Positions 10,664-22,857 of a stretch of 64,000 bases of DNA are shown in pieces. The DNA is from Pelobates cultripes (taxonomy: Eukaryota; Chordata; Amphibia; Anura; Pelobatidae): positions 84,791,132 through 84,855,131 of the forward strand of contig OW240916.1 in assembly GCA_933207985.1 (NCBI GenBank), written 5' to 3'. A program made the translations under genes and the position numbers. The notes below the pieces were generated by a model that worked only from the letters and a program-made list of their open reading frames with translations, ran no database searches and had not been told where the DNA came from. Numbering within the stretch: the first letter of the stretch is position 1; every line of letters begins with the position of its first letter.

Positions 10664-13600
10664 TTGGGTAAAGGAGATCAAAGTTTTTGCTGTGGAAGAA
10701 TCTCTTAGTCTCGCGAGTCCCAGATTTCAGAGCGTTGCCACGGGTTACCACAACAATGCTCCAATTCTATACAACCTCACGAATAAGAGCCTTCGCACAG
10801 CAAAGGTGAATGCTGAGCTCATACAGCACCACAGGACAATTAGGGCATGCTATAACTCTGCTCCACCTGCCTGGCCAGAGGTAAGAAGCAGGGAGGGGGG
10901 AAAACTTAGAATAATAATAATAACTAGAAAAGCTACAATTTCTGGGGAAATTGTGTAAAGTGTTCTTGCCTCCACCAGTAGTCTACAACTGGAGTGGGCG
11001 GAGTAACTGTTATCATTTATATAGCACATTTAATTGCAACGTTGTTGCACAGTTACATTAAACCATATATTTATAAAAAACATTAGCAGGTGTTCAAAAG
11101 GCCCTGTCTATGACATCACTTGCTGCTGCAGCCTGGCACAGGTCAGAGTATTTTGGCAGTTGCCATCTTCAAACGGTCATATTTTAAAAACTATAAATCC
11201 TACAGCGAAGAGGATCACAAGACCCAGACCTACATTGTGATGCATAGTATGTCTCTGAAGTATTAAAAATGAAGGCACAGTCGCAGTTTAGAAATTGCAC
11301 TTCAAATTTGAGCTTTGTAGAGTGGAAGTTTCAATGAATGTCAATGGACGGCGTTAGTTGCAAACAAATTATATTGTGAAAACTATCAGGACTATGGCTT
11401 AGCCATTGACATGTTTAGTGGCAGCAGGGATAGCTGAACGTTTTGATATAAGATTTGTGTAGGTGGGCCTGAAAATAAGGGAGTGGTGGCAGTTTAGAAA
11501 TCATGTCCTGATTTTTCAGCTTTTGCCAGCTCCCACTCTAGCTTGCCATTCATTCCTATGGGACAAATTTCGCCACAAGAACGACGATATTCCGTGAACC
11601 ATTCGGCGAAACGTTCCACAAAGTAATAGCAATCCGATCGGGAACAATCTGCACGTTTGGTAAATTTTTGTCTATGTAGTGTAAAAACTGTGGGAGGAGT
11701 TAGGGTGGCAAATTTGGCTATAATAAGAATAATAATATATATGTGAGATAACAATAAGTGGTCTTGCTATTCAAGAACACTTAACTAGAAAAGCTACAAA
11801 TTCTGGGGAAATTGTGTGAAGTGTTCTTGCCTCCACCAGTAGTCTACAACTGGAGTGGGTGGAGTAACTGTTATTATTTATTTATATAGCACATTTTAAT
11901 TGCAACGTTGATGCCCAAAGTGCTTCACAGTTACATTAAAACATACATTTATAAAAACATTAGCAGGTGTACAAAAGGCCCTGTCTATGACATCACTTGC
12001 TGCTCCAGCTTGGCACAGGTCAGAGTATTTTGGCGGTTGCCATCTTCAAACGGTCGTATTTTAAAAACTATACATCCTACAGCGAAGAGCTTTATATTGT
12101 GAGAATCACAAGACCCAGACCTGCATTTTGATGCATAGTATTTCTCTGAAATATTAAAAATGAAGGCACAGTTGCAGTTTAGAAATTGCCCTTCAAATTT
12201 GAGCTGGCTAGAGTGGAGTTTCAATGAATGTCAATGGATGGCGTGAGTTGCAAACAAATGGTCATATTGTGAAAACTATCAGGACTATGGCTTAGCCATA
12301 GACATTTTTAGTGGCAGCAGGGATAGCTGAACGTTTTGATATAAGATTTGTGTAGGTGGGCTTGAAAATGAGGGAGTGGTGGCAGTTTAGAAATCATGTC
12401 CTGATTTTTCCAGCTCCCAATCATGTCCTGATTTTTCCAGCTATTTCCAGCTCCCAATCTAGTTTTGAACATTTTGCCATTCATTTCTATAGGACCAATT
12501 TCGCCACAAGAACGACGATATTCCGTGAACCATTCGGCGCAACGTTCCACAAAGTAATAGCAATCCAATCGGGAACAATCCGCACGTTTCCGTATATTTC
12601 TATCTATGTATTGTAAAAACTGTGAGAGGAGTTAGGGTGGTAAATTTGGCTATAATAAGAATAAGAATAATATATATGTGAGATAACATTAAGTGGTCTT
12701 GCTATGCAAGAACACTTAATTATTAAGTGTTCTTGCATAGCAAGACCACTTAATTATATTTCACATATATATTATTCTTATTTTTATTATAGCCAAATTT
12801 ACCACCCTAACTCCTCCCAAAGTTTTTACACTACATAGACAGTAATATACCGAAACGTGCGGATTGTTCCCGATTGGATTGTTATTACTTTGTGGAACGT
12901 TTCGCCAAATGGTTAACGGAATATCGTCGTTCTTGTGGCAAAATTGTTCCCATAGAAATTAATGTCAAAATGTTCAAAACTAGATTGGGAGCTGGCAAAA
13001 GCTGAAAAATCAGGACATGATTTCTAAACTGTCACCACTCTCTCATTTTCAAGCCCACCTACATAAATCTTATATCAACACGTTCAGCTATCTCTGCTAC
13101 CACTACAAATGTCCACAGCTAAGCCATAGTCCTGATAGTTTTCACAATATGACAATTTGTTTGCAACTCATGCCGTCCATTGACATTCATTGAAACTCCA
13201 CTCTAGCCAGCTCAAACTTGAAGGGCAATTTCTAAACTGCGACTGTGCCTTCATTTTTAATACTTCAGAGACATACTGAACTGTGACTGTGCCTTCATTT
13301 TTAATACTTCAGAGACATACTATGCATTAAAATGTAGGCCTGGGTCTTATGATTCTCACAATATAAAGCTCTTTACTGTAGGATGTATAGTTTTTAAAAT
13401 ACGACCGTTTGAAGATGGCAACCGCCAAAATACTCTGACCTGTGCCAGGCTGGAGCAGCAAGTGATGTCATAGACAGGTTCTTTTGTACACCTGCTAATG
13501 TTTTTATAAATGTATTTTTTAATGTAACTGTGAAGCACTTTGGGCAACAACGTTGCAATTAACCCCTTAAGATTGCAGGGCGTTCTATGCCATCCTTATT

Positions 13601-13885
13601 TAGATGGCTCTAAGCGCCGCAGGGCGGCATTAAAGGCCCTGCGATCTTTTGTACTTACCCGGTCGCCGGCGATCGCAGTATGGGGATGTACCTGGGAGCA
13701 CAGGGAGTCCCCCTCCGTCCTCTTCGGCCCCCCTGGGCCATGTTATTGCGAGGTCCTTTCGAGGACCCCGCGATCACATGGACGGCATAGCCGTACTCCA
13801 CCAGCTGCCTGGAAATAAAATTAAAAGATGTTAAAACAGTGTAAAATTAAATAATATATACTTAGATCATATATATATATATATA

Positions 13886-15428
13886 CAGGGAGTGCAGAAT
13901 TATTAGGCAAATGAGTATTTTGACCACATCATCCTCTTTATGCATGTTGTCTTACTCCAAGCTGTATAGGCTCGAAAGCCTACTACCAATTAAGCATATT
14001 AGGTGATGTGCATCTCTGTAATGAGAAGGGGTGTGGTCTAATGACATCAACACCCTATATCAGGTGTGCATAATTATTAGGCAACTTCCTTTCCTTTGGC
14101 AAAATGGGTCAAAAGAAGGACTTGACAGGCTCAGAAAAGTCAAAAATAGTGAGATATCTTGCAGAGGGATGCAGCACTCTTAAAATTGCAAAGCTTCTGA
14201 AAGCGTGATCATCGGGCGCAATCAGCGTTTCATTCAAAATAGTCAACAGAATTACTTGAAGCGTGTGGAAAACCAAAGGCATGAAATAACTTTGCCATGA
14301 ACTGAGAAAAGTCAGGTACAGCTGCCGCGATACCCACTTGCCACCAGTTTGGCCATATTTCAGAGCTGCAACATCACTGGAGTGCCCAAAGCACAAGGTG
14401 TGCAATACTCAGAACATGGCCAAGGTAAGAAGGCTGAAAGACGACACTGAACAAGACACACAAGCTGAAACGTCAAGACTGGGCCAGAAATATCTCAAGA
14501 CTGATTTTTCTAAGGTTTATGACTGATGAAATGAGAGTGAGTCTTGATGGGCCAGATGGATGGGCCCGTGGCTGGATTGGTAAAGGGCAGAGCGCTCCAG
14601 TCCGACTCAGACGCCAGCAAGGTGGAGGTGGAGTACTGGTTTGGGCTGGTATCATCAAAGATGAGCTTGTGAGGCCTTTTCGGGTTGAGGATGGAGTCAA
14701 GCTCAACTCCCAGCCCTACTGCCAGTTCCTGGAAAACACCTTCTTCAAGCAGTGGTACAGGAAGAAGTCTGCATCCTTCAAGAAAAACATGATTTTCATG
14801 CAGGACAATGCTCCATCACACGCGTCCAAGTACTCCACAGCGTGGCTGGCAAGAAAGGGTATAAAAGAAGAAATCTAATGACATGGCCTCCTTGTTCACC
14901 TGATCTGAACCCCATTGAGAACCTGTGGTCCATCATCAAATGTGAGATTTACAAGGAAGGAAAACAGTACACCTCTCTGAACAGTGTCTGGGAGGCTGTG
15001 GTTGCTGCTGCACGCAATGTTGATGGTGAACAGATCAAAACACTGACAGAATCCATGGATGGCAGGCTTTTGAGTGTCCTTGCAAAGAAAGGTGGCTATA
15101 TTGGTCACTGATTTGTTTTTGTTTTGAATGTCAGAAATGTATATTTGTGAATGTTGAGATGTTATATTGGTTTCACTGGTAATAATAAATAATTGAAATG
15201 GGTATATATTTGTTTTTTGTTAAGTTGCCTAATAATTATGCACAGTAATAATCACCTGCACACACAGATATCCCCCTAACATAGCTATAACTAAAAACAA
15301 ACTAAAAACTACTTCCAAAAATATTCAGCTTTGATATTAATGAGTTTTTTGGGTTCATTGAGAACATGGTTGTTCAATAATAAAATTAATCCTCAAAAAT
15401 ACAACTTGCCTAATAATTCTGCACTCCC

Positions 15429-15430
<2 letters not shown>
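13886..15430 (+). mobile_element. Tc1/mariner element with IR/DR ends
   Basis: Outer ends CAGGGAGTGCAGAATTATTA (13886) and its reverse complement (to 15430). Inner copies of the same motif, GTGCATAATTATTAGGCAAC, lie at 14065-14087 and inverted at 15222-15244, giving inverted repeats of about 200 bp with a direct-repeat pair at each end, the IR/DR layout known from Sleeping Beauty-type Tc1 elements. The left flank is TA, as expected for this superfamily; the right flank is TG beside a long TA array, so the second TA is mutated or obscured. It is inserted inside the TTAA element. Confidence 0.93.
14104..15111 (+). pseudogene. Tc1/mariner transposase, DD37E type, frameshifted
   Basis: A degraded transposase gene between the inner repeats. 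The intended start is the ATG at 14104 and the stop is at 15109-15111. The N-terminal DNA-binding part is disrupted near 14203 by an apparent 1-nt insertion. The first catalytic Asp is in the TDEMRVS motif (about 14525), the second in FMQDNAPSH (codon 14804-14806) and the Glu in LNPIENLW (codon 14917-14919). The last two are 113 nt apart, so one base is missing near 14871; allowing for it, 37 residues separate them, that is DD37E. That spacing is the one reported for the TRT group of Tc1-like elements in vertebrates. The fragments 14519-14878 and 14752-15111 are parts of this one gene. It cannot encode an active enzyme as it stands. Confidence 0.92.
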
Positions 15431-15433
<3 letters not shown>

Positions 15434-15512
<79 letters not shown>

Positions 15513-15581
15513 CTAAGTATATATATACACATGCACATAAATACACACACTGTCTACGTGTATTTTAATATTAATATATAC

Positions 15582-15618
<37 letters not shown>

Positions 15619-15824
15619 TCAAAATACACGTACAATGATATTGATTTATATATAATAAAAAATAAATATAAATACGTTAAAAAATAAAATAAAAAACTAA
15701 TATATACATGCATAATTTCGTTCTAACTGTATTTTAAAATTAATATATATATTGATATCAAAATAAATGTAGAACGAAATAATATATATATATATCTATA
15801 TACATAAGTATATACGTATATATC

Positions 15825-15906
<82 letters not shown>
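15434..15906. repeat. TA-rich microsatellite tract
   Basis: Near-pure TA runs at 15434-15509 and 15829-15906, with degenerate TA and ATATTAATATCAAAATA-type sequence between. It borders the right end of the Tc1 copy, which prefers TA targets. Open frames in it are chance translations of TA repeats. Confidence 0.95.
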
Positions 15907-15912
<6 letters not shown>

Positions 15913-16897
15913 AAAAATTATATATTATATTTTACATAAATAATTTTACATAATTAGGTCATTTTATTAATTACAATTTGCAGGACCTGTCTGACAACCC
16001 AGGCCGAAAGTTCAGGGAATTTAATTTGCTAGCACTATATTTAACCCTGTAATTTTCATTCCTGGGCTACCGTACGGTCTCAAAGGCATCCTGGCGAATT
16101 TGAATGTGAAAAAAATGAAACGCAAGCCTTATATTTGACTCTGTAACTTTTGAAAACACTATAAAACCTGTACATGGGGGGTACTGTTTTACTCGGAAGA
16201 CTTCGCTGAACACAAATATTAGTGTTTCAAAACGGTAAAATGTATTACAACGACGATATCTTATTCCTGGGCTATTCCTGGGGTAATTCTTATTCCTGGG
16301 CTACCATATGGTCTCAAAGGCAACGTAACCAATCTGGCGAATTTCAATGTGAAAAAACTGAAATATGTATCATGCTATATTTGACCCTGTAACCTCCCAA
16401 AACACCATAAAACCTGTACATAGGGGGTACTGTTTTACACGTGAGACATCGCTGAATATGAATATGTGTATGTTACTGCAGTAAAAGCAAACAGTATTTT
16501 GACATTCACAGTTAAAATGTCACGTAGAACTAAAATTGTTTTAAAAAATTTCTCCCATTATTTTATATTTTTTTTTCATATTAAATTATGTTCCATACCT
16601 AAATATTTGATGTTAAACAAAAGCCCTGTTTCCCCTGAATAAAATGATATATAATAAGTGTGGGTGCATTAAATATGAAAGAGGTGAATTACGGTTGGAC
16701 AGACATACAGTGCAAATGCCAGGTTTTGTTTACATTTTGTTTTGATCACAACTTGTACATTTGGCTGCAGTCTTAAGAGGTTAAATGTGCTATATAAATA
16801 AATAATAACAGTTACTCCGCCCACTCCAGTTGTAGACTACCGGTGGAGGCAAGAACACTTCACACAATTTCCCCAGAAATTGTAGCTTTTCTAGTTA

Positions 16898-17275
16898 AAC
16901 ATAATTATTATAATACATGAAAAAATAATAATCAAGAGCTGCACCCGCTCTCACCATTCAAAAATCTCAGCCCCTATCCTATCCCACAAACTCTCACACA
17001 ACACACACACACACTACACACACACACACGCACACAGAAACACCCAGTGCACCCCCCCCACACTCACACAAACTCATAATGCATCCCTTACACACACACA
17101 CATATGCGCTCAGAAAAACACATTCCATCCCTTACAGACACATACACAAACACACTGCATCCTTTACATATACACAGAAACACAATGCACTCCACACACA
17201 CACAAACACAATGAATCCTGTACACACACACACACATCCCCTACTCCCCTGCACACATACACTACACTCAGGAGT
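16898..17275. repeat. CA-rich degenerate repeat
   Basis: ACACACA-rich sequence with phrases such as 'cacaatgcatcccttacacac' repeated loosely. Open frames in it are low-complexity His/Thr-rich translations. Confidence 0.7.
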
Positions 17276-18189
17276 GGGCCTTTAGGCGGACTCATGGGTG
17301 GGCCCTGGGGCCCAAGCTTTGAGCTGTGTACGAGGCCCCATAATTTCTGATGGCAGCTCTGCTTCATATCCACATAACTAACCTTTTAGAAACATTACTA
17401 TTATTTAACCAGTCTTGTCTCCTTTTATTCCCTTCTCCAACCAAAATAACTGAGACCAAACCATATTTTAAATTGGTAGGGCATCGGCCACAGCTTTTAT
17501 TAACAGTATAGTGCTTAGCTTGCAAACAGATTTTTCAACTTTAACTACCTATCAGCTGTTGGGTGAGAACCAGCAGACAGATACCCGGCGTGTTTTCCAA
17601 GAGTGCGGTGCAGTCTGCAATCCACCATAGGCATCTCGGCAGACCGCTACTCCCCAAGCCCCTGTTAGGCATATCTTAGTCTCATCAATTGCTGATCTGG
17701 CAATGAACACCACCGCTGTAACAAAAAGAAAAACAAAAACACAGACCACAACAAAAACACAACAACCGACATAACATAGAAACTCACATTAGTGCACCAA
17801 ATAACATTGGGGGGCAGAAGGGAAAACACATCAGTTTCACTAAACTTTCCTGCTCTTCTGGTAAGTCCTCTGCTCCTGCTCACCTTATATCAGCCCGTCA
17901 ATTGTATGTTACAATGTTGCAGTTTATCAGACCAACAGGTCTTTGGACTGCAGGTTACAGGGCTAGGAGACAACTATAGTGTAGACGTGTGCATTCAGTT
18001 TCAAATTAATTTTGAGACATTTGAATTTTGGGTGATCAGCAGGTTGTCTAAATTCTGTAATGACGGACGAGTCAAGAAATGGACAATACAGATAAAAACA
18101 ACATTTTATTTTCTAGGTACAGAGTTCCATCCATGATGCAAAAAAATAAATAGATTAATGATGGGAAAAAAAAGATTTCCCAATTTACC
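17276..18189. other. Unassigned stretch
   Basis: Begins with GGAGTGGGCCTTTAGGCGGA, resembling hAT-type ends. 17490-17890 contains 'ggccacagcttttatta', echoed by 'ggccacagcatttattatcac' at 27730-27750, so both may belong to one dispersed, possibly minus-strand, repeat family. No domain was recognised; the longest frame (17792-18136, 114 codons) has no family signature. Confidence 0.4.
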
Positions 18190-18973
18190 ACTTGATCTAT
18201 TATTATTCTTATTATGATATTTATAAAGCGGCATCAAATTCCGCAGCGCTTTACAATGGGTGGACGAACAGAGATGTAGTTGTAACCAGACAAGTTGGAC
18301 ATAAAGGAACAGAGGGGTTGAGGGCCCTGCTCAATGAGCTTACATGCTAGAGGGAGTGGGGTAAAATGACACAAAAAGGTAAGGATATTATTATATATTA
18401 TACACATATGTAATATTATATTATTACAGTAGTCAAGGTGAGAAAGGACAGTGGAATCGACCAACACCTTAGTCGCATCTGGCGTTAAGTAGGGGCGGAT
18501 GCGCGCAATGTTTTTGAGATGGAAATGACAGGATTTGGCAATATATTGAACATGAGGCTTGAAGGAGAGGTCAGAGTCAAAGAGAACACCTAGGCAGCGA
18601 GCCTGCGTGGTGGAGCTGATGGTAGCACCGTAGACTTGGAGGGAGACAGACACAGGAGTATCAATACTTGAGGGAGGAAAGACCAGAATTTCAGTTTTGG
18701 TCAAGTTTAGTTTAAGGAAGTGGGCAGCCATCCAGTTAGAAATAGCAAAGAGGCAGTCAGAGACACTAGTCAAGAGGGACAGGGAGAGATCAGGAGAGGA
18801 CAGGTAGATTTGCATGTCATCTGCATAAAAATTATATTGGAAGCCAAAGGAGCTAATGAGTTTACCAAGGGAGGCAGTATAGATGGAGAACAGTAGGGGA
18901 CCAAGGACTGAACCTTGGGGGACACCAACAGAGAGGAGTTGGGGAGAAGAAGCAGAGCCAGAGAAAGAAACAC
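18190..18973 (-). pseudogene. L2/CR1-like LINE reverse transcriptase fragment and 3' tail
   Basis: Reading the minus strand, 18973-18800 gives a degraded RT stretch with the active-site box as YADDTQIYLS split between frames (around 18790-18830). 18815-18412 then gives the thumb and C-terminal part with [35 protein letters not shown] and [11 protein letters not shown]. The end, 18400-18190, reads as a typical LINE tail: CTAGCATGTAAGCTCATTGA, then AAAGCGCTGCGGAATTTG and an AATAATA run. The endonuclease, most of the RT and part of the C-terminus are missing. Non-functional. Confidence 0.85.
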
Positions 18974-20290
18974 TGAAAGAGCTATCTATGAGCTAAATGC
19001 GCCTATCAGTGTACTGCAAAATATATGCATAATCTTTACATTTTGCAGTACGATTGCTTTTTCCCAAACAATTGCTTACATGAAATGCGTCCAAACCAAA
19101 AAGCCCTATGTACAAATTTGAGACCAGGCAAACTATATTTTTCAGACAAATTGATACAGGGAAAGAACATATCCAAATTGTCTCGCTGTGTGCAAGCCTA
19201 CTATAGCGTATAACTGTTGTATAAGGTAAATACATTTACAGCAACTGAAGGATGTAGACGCATTAAAAGATATAGAAGCATATTTGGAACCAAGTCCTGA
19301 CACCCAAGGGCTAAACAACTCTATAGTAATTTAATTACTACACTACAATTGCTGTAAACATCATTGAAATGCACCTACAGATCTAAATCATCTCACATAA
19401 TCCAGAATGTTGAGCTTTGCACCTCTTATTGTAGAGACCCAGGGAAGGAAACTCCTTGACCAGAGGTCCTGTAGTAATTACATTATACACACATTTTATT
19501 CTGCAGCAGTGACTAGAAGCAAGCTCAGTTACCATAGCTGGATATTGATTAGTGACAAGGCACAACAAATGTGATATTGGGCACACACGCAAGGACAAAT
19601 CTAGAGTACAGATGGATGGCAGGCAGGATGCAAAGTTCCTGTTTTATTGCGCGCTGTCAACTTTTAATCATAACATTTGCTCGTTTTGTTCTATGTTTAT
19701 ACAGTTCTTGCAAGAGTGATGCTAGAAATGCATCGATTTATTGTAACCTTGTTTAAACTCGCAAAGCTGAAATGTTATCATTTGTTCAAATCGCAAATGC
19801 ACCTGCCAAAAGGAGTCCCTATGTCCCTAGTTTATAATCCGTAGGTGCAGGAATTTAATACAGGAGCTATGTTTTCCACCAGTTCCTGCATTACTTGCAT
19901 TATGGGATAAGGGGGAAAAAGCATATCTGCCAAGGGCTATACCCCACACCAATGGAGGGGGTTAAACACTGGAGTGGGGTGTCAACCTATCTTCCCATAG
20001 CCAAGAGTTGTGTAATTGTGAGACTTGCCAAATGCTTCCCTCTATGTTCTTCCCTTAGTGATTAATGAAGGATTAAAGATCAGAGCACATGGGTAGCCCC
20101 ACCGACTATAGGTAGGACCTGCCAAAGGTCCCCCTATAGGACATATGTTAAAAAGGTGGGTGTTAATTTCATTAATGGAACTAATTTATCCCTCACTCTT
20201 TATATGACCCAAATTGATATGCCAAAGTAAAATTCAAGTGTTAGCGGATGTGTAGTGGATACAGTGCGTGTGTGTAGTGGATGCAGTGTG
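18974..20290. other. Unassigned, apparently low-repeat stretch
   Basis: No recognised repeat, RNA gene or coding signature. Open frames are all under 82 codons and on both strands. Confidence 0.4.
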
Positions 20291-20303
20291 TATATTGTGT
20301 ATA

Positions 20304-20340
<37 letters not shown>
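20291..20340. repeat. TA microsatellite
   Basis: A run of TA units within a TG-rich degenerate stretch (20225-20420). Confidence 0.9.
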
Positions 20341-20341
<1 letters not shown>

Positions 20342-20419
20342 AATGTAAGCATGTTTTTGTATGGAGTATGTGTGTGAATTTTGGTGTTTGAATGCAGGTG
20401 TGCATTTGTGCGTAGTATA

Positions 20420-21050
20420 TACACTGTGATCCTTGTCGGCAGGTAGCACGGTCCTCTAGGGCAAAAACATGCACAGTCCTTGTAATTGCATATACTCCAG
20501 GCACTTTATTTTTAAATCCACACAGGATACAGCAGTAAATGAAAAACATAAATGTAACACAAAACCTTATAAAACAAAAACCTAGCTCGTCTGAGCACTA
20601 ACTGACATTAGGTTCCCTATCTCTCAGGGTTAAACTAAACAAAACAATGTGGTTTCACCAACCTAGAGTCTTTGTCCACTCTCAGCACTTCAGTATTTAG
20701 CCAGCCTGCTGCTTCCAGCCTTTCAGAGAGAAACAAAACATTCTCTTCCTACCTGCCTAGCAGGGAGGGATTTATTCCCACTGCTGCAGCCGATTACCTG
20801 CAGCTGAGCAGTAGGTTGGAGACAGTCCAAAACCCTGGGCTGGATCTATGTCTTCCAAGAAAACCGCTAAACTGCGGAGTGGAGCACTGGCCCACCCTGC
20901 TCTCCAAATGCTCCACCCCAGGGGCCCATAACTAAATATTCATTCTGGTTACATACACAGAAACATACACTCCCCCTGGGGTTAAAAATCATATGCCTCT
21001 CTGAACAATTCTGTCGAGATATAGACTCCCTCACAGACCACCCCATTCAC
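20420..21050. other. Unclassified repeat-like region
   Basis: A non-low-complexity stretch between TG-rich and CA-rich arrays, with an A/T-rich 'ggcactttatttttaaat' near the start. It may be antisense to a transcribed repeat, but I could not place it. The open frame at 20672-20935 (87 codons) has no recognisable domain. Confidence 0.3.
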
Positions 21051-21054
21051 CTTA

Positions 21055-21255
21055 TCACAACACTTACACACACACACACTGATACACATGCACAGAGACA
21101 CACACACGCAAACACACACATATACACAAACTAACACTAGTCACTCAAGCACACTGACACATGTTACACACACAGACACACACTGACACATAGATACACA
21201 CACAGATACAAACACACCTACACTGTACCTACACTGACACCCACACAGATACACA
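21055..21255. repeat. CA-rich degenerate repeat
   Basis: ACACACTGACAC and ACAGATACACAC phrases without a strict period. Confidence 0.8.
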
Positions 21256-22014
21256 CAGGGTCGTCTTTAACATGGGGCAAATGGGAAAGCTGCCCAGTTA
21301 TTCCTGGGGAGCCCAAAACAGCTGCCTTGTGGGTCCTGTGGGCCACATTCCCCTCAGCAATCGCTTTTTATCCCCCATGGGCCACCGGTACAGCCAGGGG
21401 CTACACACTAAGGAGGCCCATCGGGTGGCCCATGCACTTATGGCTACCCAGTGAACGTGTGCCAGCAAGGGCAGAGTCAGACACTGTGGCCCTTTAACAG
21501 AGCGGCAGTCTGGGAGGAAGTGACAGTGACAAAAAACAGAGAGCCTCAAGGGAGGGAGAAGGAGGCAGTGAAGAGGGGGCTGGAGAGCCAGACCCTAAAT
21601 CCCAAAAGCCTCAGGCACCACACTAGACTCCAGGGAATCCACCCTCCTGCAAAAGGTAGGAAACTGGATAGTGGATTTATAAATATAAATTTTACATGTG
21701 TGTCAGTATGTCTGTCTGTGTGTAAATGTCAGTATGTCTGTCAATTTGTATGTCTGTCAGTATATGTGTGTGTATGTCAGTCAGTGTATATGTATGTGTG
21801 TCAATATGTCTGTCAGTGTCTGTCTGTGTGTATGTGCAGTGGTGTACACACGATCCATGGGGCCCTGGTGCGAAAATTGATCCATGGGGCCCCCCCCCAC
21901 CCTGCGCTTACTCTGCGCGGGTCGGTGCCGCAACACATGGCAGCGGGCACCTGGTCGCAGGGCTGCGACCCCTGCGACCGCGGTATGTACGCCACTGCAT
22001 GCAGATACATACAC

Positions 22015-22260
22015 TTAAAGGACCACAATAGGCACTCAGATCACTTCAGCTCAATGAAGTGGTCTGTGTGCCAGGTCCCTCTAGTTTTAACCCTGCAGCT
22101 GAAAACATAGCAGTTTCAGATGTTTCACTGAGGGTTAATTCCGCCTCTAGTAGCTTCCGCGATTCTCACTGCGAAAATCACAGTGAGAAGATGCTGGACG
22201 TCCATAGGAAAGCATTGAGTAATTCTTTCCTATTGGCGGTTTGAATGCGCGTGCGGCTCA
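22015..22260. mobile_element. T2-like MITE, left part
   Basis: Starts TTAAAGGACCACAATAGGC with the hairpin arm ATCACTTCAGCTCAATGAAGTGGT, and is collinear with the left half of 51664-52154 (a 'cagtttcagat' and 'tttcctattgg' series). The right end is missing. Confidence 0.75.
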
Positions 22261-22274
22261 TTCAGAGCTGAGAG

Positions 22275-22382
22275 GCGGATCGGACTACACCTCCCATGAT
22301 GCTTTGCCAGCATTATGGGTGTAAGGGCATTATGGGAGATGTAGTCCAAAACATCTGTAGTGCCGAAGGTTGCCTATCCCTG
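22275..22382. mobile_element. MITE fragment (CCTATCCCTG end)
   Basis: Contains opposed GGACTACACCTCCCATGATG and GGGAGATGTAGTCC arms and ends GGTTGCCTATCCCTG. A related piece ('caactcccacaatgcttttccagc') is at 63118-63142. The left boundary is uncertain. Confidence 0.5.
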
Positions 22383-22496
22383 CTTTAGTGTATACACACA
22401 CACATATATATATATAAAATATTAAAGTATTTAAATATAATAAATGCATTTTTAGTCAGTGTGGGAGGTGTAGAAAGGTAAGTGCTGAAGGAGTTT

Positions 22497-22857
22497 TAAC
22501 CACACACACACACTCTCACGAACAAACGCATACACACTAGCTAACAGACATACACACTCACTTACAAAACATACACTCTCACTGACAAACACACACTCAC
22601 TAACAGACACCAACAGACTCACACAAACGAACACGCTCAGTAACAGACACACACACACTGACCATCACTAGCAGACACACACTCAATAATAGACACACAC
22701 AAACTAACACACACAGTAACACACACACACACACAAAAACTAAACACACTCACTGACACACTACAGACACACTCAATAACAGACACACACAAACATACAA
22801 CTAACACACTCAGAAACACACACACAGTAACACACACACACACACAAAAAATAATAA
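22497..22857. repeat. CA-rich degenerate array
   Basis: Units such as ACACACTCACTAACAGACAC, repeated irregularly. Confidence 0.85.

Larger units (their letters stand above)
9167..13171 (+). repeat. Copy B of the duplicated block
   Basis: Near-identical to 1-3843. Copy B continues past the point where copy A meets the gap and has unbroken flanks on both sides, so it is the better reference for the block's structure. Its left part (9167-10200) runs on from the promoter-like and GGGTGACCCCC-repeat region at 7300-9060, so the repeated unit probably starts upstream of 9167 and is cut by the window start in copy A. Confidence 0.92.
13563..16780. mobile_element. TTAA-flanked DNA transposon, non-autonomous, interrupted by Tc1
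   Basis: Ends CCCCTTAAGATTGCAG (13563) and CTGCAGTCTTAAGAGG (to 16780) are imperfect inverted repeats, flanked by TTAA at 13559-13562 and 16781-16784. The same host repeat without the insertion is present at 1670-1700 and 11020-11045 (reverse complement), where GCAATTAAATGTGC is continuous, so the TTAA duplication and both ends are confirmed inside this window. A piggyBac or Kolobok-type mechanism duplicates TTAA; no transposase is visible. Minus the Tc1 copy the element is about 1.67 kb. It contains a diverged tandem duplication of about 235 bp (16042-16180 against 16276-16415). Confidence 0.85.
10921..16897. repeat. Unclassified 0.9-kb unit array with inversion, copy B, interrupted by a transposon
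   Basis: Direct units at 10921-11781 and 11782-12720, inversion centre at 12721, and an inverted unit at 12722-16897. Without the 3.2-kb insertion at 13563-16784 the inverted unit is about 0.95 kb, matching the direct units. Its far end (16805-16897) is the reverse complement of the unit start. It also contains a local direct duplication of about 41 bp around 13239-13321. Confidence 0.8.

Noticed and set aside
15331..15713. Ile/Tyr-rich frames
   Set aside because: Translations of TA microsatellite.
21998..22005. 8-bp target duplication for a hAT ending at 21997
   Set aside because: CATGCAGA does not match the left flank TGTATGTG.
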